From Phoronis australis (lineage: Eukaryota > Phoronida > Phoronidae), in the NCBI GenBank assembly GCA_002633005.1, contig NMRA01000089.1, positions 312,001-372,000 of the forward strand: a DNA stretch of 60,000 nucleotides. Direction: 5' to 3'. Position 1 is the first letter of the stretch. Each line of letters opens with the position of its first letter. Made by a program: the position numbers and the translations under genes. Below, in pieces: positions 58,701-60,000 of this stretch. The notes beneath the pieces are model-generated. The model saw nothing but the letters and a program-made list of their open reading frames with translations. It searched no databases and was not told the DNA's origin.

Positions 58701-60000
58701 TGGCAATCTGACCATTTTCTACTTCCAAGAACTGGACAAGTTGTCAGATTCTGACTTGTCACTGGGGTCAAATGGTGTGTGCGGTGGGTTACAGTTTGCT
58801 TTGGGAAGTAATCTACTGCGAGACACTGTCCAGAAGAGCTCTATACACCACCTGAGTAGTGGGTAAGCAATGTTAATTAGTGGTAAAAAATCGTGTGGTT
58901 AGGAAATGCATACATTATGTGTTGGATTTAAGTAAGGCTTTGTGTACACCACACCCTAGTACTAGTAGGCTCCTTGTTTCACTATTTTAAGTGACTCATT
59001 TCGGACTGTACGAATATACTTGTACTAGTGCTAGGCTCCTTGTCTCACTAGTTTAATTGACTCGTTTCTGACTGTAGAAATCCATTTGTACTAGTAGGCC
59101 CTTGTTTCTCTAGTTTAAGTGACTCATTGCTGATTTTAAAAATCCACTTGTATTAATAGTCTCCTAGTTTCACTAGTTTAACTGACTCATTTCTCTATTG
59201 TAGAAATCCTCTTGTACTAGTACACCCCTTGTTTCACTAGTTTAAGTGACTCATTTCTCTATTGTAGAAATTCACTTGTACTAGTAGGCTCCTTGTTCAC
59301 TAGTTAAGTGACTCATTTCTGATTGCATCAATCCACTTGTACTAGTAGGTTCCTTCTTTCACTTGTTAAGTGACTCATTTCTCTATTGTAGAAGCCTAGT
59401 GAATGGCATCAACAGATTCAGAGAGTTATTGATGGCTGTTGAGACAAGGTCTACTCAATCACTAAGACAGGTAACTCTGATTTTGCTTATTCCCTGTACG
59501 TGGTTGGAAATCATGCATGAATGAAAATGAGTTATGGGTAATCTGCCACAGATTGTTGTATGACATCTGATTAGTCTTACAAACTAGACCATGTAAAAGG
59601 TGTGCGTTTGAAATCGCACCAAACGTAAGAGTTGCGGTATTGTTTAGTCTTTCGATTTTAAATGCTTTTTGTCTTGCCATTTGGACCTCAAGATTTTAAC
59701 ATTTAATTCAGCTGAATAGGCCAAACCTGGATGATTAACACATTTCAGGACTAGCCTGAACAGTTGACTGCTTATGCTGAAGTCCTCTTGTTTTACAGAC
59801 GTTAGCACGTGAACTTGCTGAAGCACTCCTCCGCGGTGTCTGCAGTAAATCGTACATACCATGTAAAGGGCAGACGGCAGGCAACGGTGTAAGACAGCCC
59901 CTCATATCCAATTCCAAACCACTTGTGTACATGCCCAACAGGGTTATGTTTGTACCCAAGGATGAGCAGGAGGAGGCATTGTTATTGCTGTTGATAAGTG
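52577..60000 (+). CDS. TTC7: Tetratricopeptide repeat protein 7 (TTC7A/B orthologue), 5' part, six exons
   Basis: TTC7 is the cytosolic TPR scaffold that, with EFR3 and FAM126, holds PI4-kinase III alpha at the plasma membrane to make PI4P. Six exons (145, 155, 169, 259, 79 and at least 202 nt) join in phase for about 336 codons. Diagnostic blocks: ESEIDKLRCKGNW, CLEKIP...INCYEKSGN...FYFQELDKL, NGINRFRELLMAVETR, LARELAEALLRGVC and VPKDEQEEALLLLLIS. These match human TTC7B CLEKLP, ITCYEKAGD, LLYLQEIERV, RFRELLRAVETR, QLAEILLRGMC and CPQENTEEALLLLLIS. Start at 52,577 (GAAAATGGC, strong Kozak; MASASRKQ aligns with human MATKKAG); an in-frame ATG 42 bases upstream is an alternative. The remaining ~500 residues, with most TPRs, lie right of the window. 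Divergent from RPS27A. Confidence 0.95.
52972..53912. mobile_element. Foldback element, ~283-bp inverted arms
   Basis: Arms 52,972-53,255 and 53,629-53,912 are inverted copies at roughly 90% identity (outer ends share GGCAATGACCATCGCCTCTG), separated by ~373 bp. In TTC7 intron 1. Mirror-image reading frames in the two arms follow from the duplication. Confidence 0.8.
53950..55391. mobile_element. DNA transposon, 1.44 kb, CAGTGTTCTCC ends
   Basis: Starts CAGTGTTCTCCAC and ends GTGGAGAACACTG, flanked by direct TACACT (53,944-53,949 and 55,392-55,397). GCGTCGAGTTTGG lies subterminally on both sides. No transposase frame, so non-autonomous. In TTC7 intron 1. Confidence 0.82.
54003..54095. repeat. 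20-bp tandem repeat inside transposon
   Basis: Four to five copies of GCGTCGAGTTTGGGGAAA-type units, amplified from the subterminal motif of the host element. Confidence 0.88.
55398..56522 (+). other. Rest of TTC7 intron 1
   Basis: No exon or recognised repeat. A 138-codon frame over 55,354-55,770 starts inside the transposon and has no recognisable content. Confidence 0.5.
56523..56677 (+). CDS. TTC7: TTC7 exon 2
   Basis: 155 nt. DELTNLLSAEQRLEEYLRLN and a diverged stretch ending LVTHCKGKR; human ELLLGESKLEQYLKEHP. Acceptor TTTTTAG, donor GTATGA. Confidence 0.9.
57642..57810 (+). CDS. TTC7: TTC7 exon 3
   Basis: 169 nt. ENIYFEASLLLCKLYHAKGE, then VLDDIGIYTLTLP and LRLLAEGWAVRG; human ESNLIMAKLNYVEGDYKEAL and LRVIAEAYATKG. 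First TPR-like helices. Donor GTAATG. Confidence 0.92.
58102..58190. mobile_element. Small MITE related to the 53,950 element
   Basis: CCGTTCTCCATGACCTG at the left and inverse AAATGGAGAACACTAA at the right, 89 bp, with GACGAGTTGGG inside. Deletion derivative of the same family. In TTC7 intron 3. Confidence 0.6.
58604..58862 (+). CDS. TTC7: TTC7 exon 4
   Basis: 259 nt. YCLEKIPKSKSLQKY, then EIINCYEKSGNLTIFYFQEL and a variable Ser/Gly-rich part. Acceptor CTTTCAG, donor GTAAGC. Confidence 0.93.
58955..59391. repeat. 62-66-bp minisatellite, about 7 units, ending at TTC7 exon 5 3' splice site
   Basis: Units read TGTACTAGTAGG...TTTCACTAGTTTAAG...TGACTCATTTCT...CTATTGTAG. The final unit ends exactly at the exon 5 acceptor. 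Intact acceptor-like TAG endings also occur at 59,077, 59,203 and 59,267; the other units have lost it. Confidence 0.92.
59392..59470 (+). CDS. TTC7: TTC7 exon 5; its 3' splice site is in a minisatellite
   Basis: 79 nt. SLVNGINRFRELLMAVETRS, then TQSLRQ; human GVGRFRELLRAVETRTTQNLR. Acceptor CTCTATTGTAG is the last element of the repeat array at 58,955-59,391. Donor GTAACT. Confidence 0.95.
59799..60000 (+). CDS. TTC7: TTC7 exon 6, runs off window
   Basis: At least 202 nt. LARELAEALLRGVC to FVPKDEQEEALLLLLIS. Acceptor TTTTACAG. Truncated by the window edge. Confidence 0.95.

Overview
This is a eukaryotic, metazoan window. It holds three intron-rich protein genes with GT-AG introns, and abundant short DNA transposons, SINE-like repeats and minisatellites. 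The proteins are close to vertebrate orthologues, but gene and repeat structure suggest a non-vertebrate bilaterian, probably a marine invertebrate with roughly single-copy ancestral genes. I cannot name the species or exclude other bilaterian groups.

Layout. (1) 1-38,662, minus strand: a CCDC88 (Girdin/Daple) gene. I could join 26 exons in phase from the start codon at 38,662 down to 2,658, about 1,489 codons, plus a 27th exon at the left edge. The protein has an N-terminal HOOK domain, a very long coiled coil with one 1,388-nt exon, the conserved end-of-coil motif, and a Ser-rich tail reaching a GBA-like G-alpha-binding motif. The C-terminus lies off the left edge. The last exon is present twice around a single N (position 242), most likely two haplotypes joined in assembly. 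(2) 38,663-43,940: intergenic, repeats and a 135-bp N gap. (3) 43,969-47,280, minus strand: complete RPS27A (ubiquitin-eS31 fusion, 156 codons, four coding exons), with a probable 5'UTR intron reaching to about 49.2 kb. Three copies of one box C/D snoRNA-like sequence lie in the gene on the sense strand, each with its own complementary terminal stem. (4) 49,431-51,607: a 2.2-kb transposon-like element with inverted ends and a 5-bp target duplication. (5) 52,577-60,000, plus strand: the first six coding exons of TTC7, running off the right edge.

CCDC88 links G-protein and Wnt/Dvl signalling to actin and trafficking. RPS27A supplies ubiquitin and a 40S protein. TTC7 is the scaffold of the plasma-membrane PI4-kinase complex. 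They are not one pathway. From memory, their human relatives all lie on chromosome 2p (CCDC88A next to RPS27A, TTC7A further away), so the window probably reports ancient linkage.

Most striking are two independent minisatellites that include a splice site of the adjoining exon: a 5' splice site in CCDC88 repeated 11 times in a higher-order array, and a 3' splice site in TTC7 within about seven copies. The snoRNA-like family in RPS27A and the GBA motif in an apparent invertebrate CCDC88 are the other main leads.
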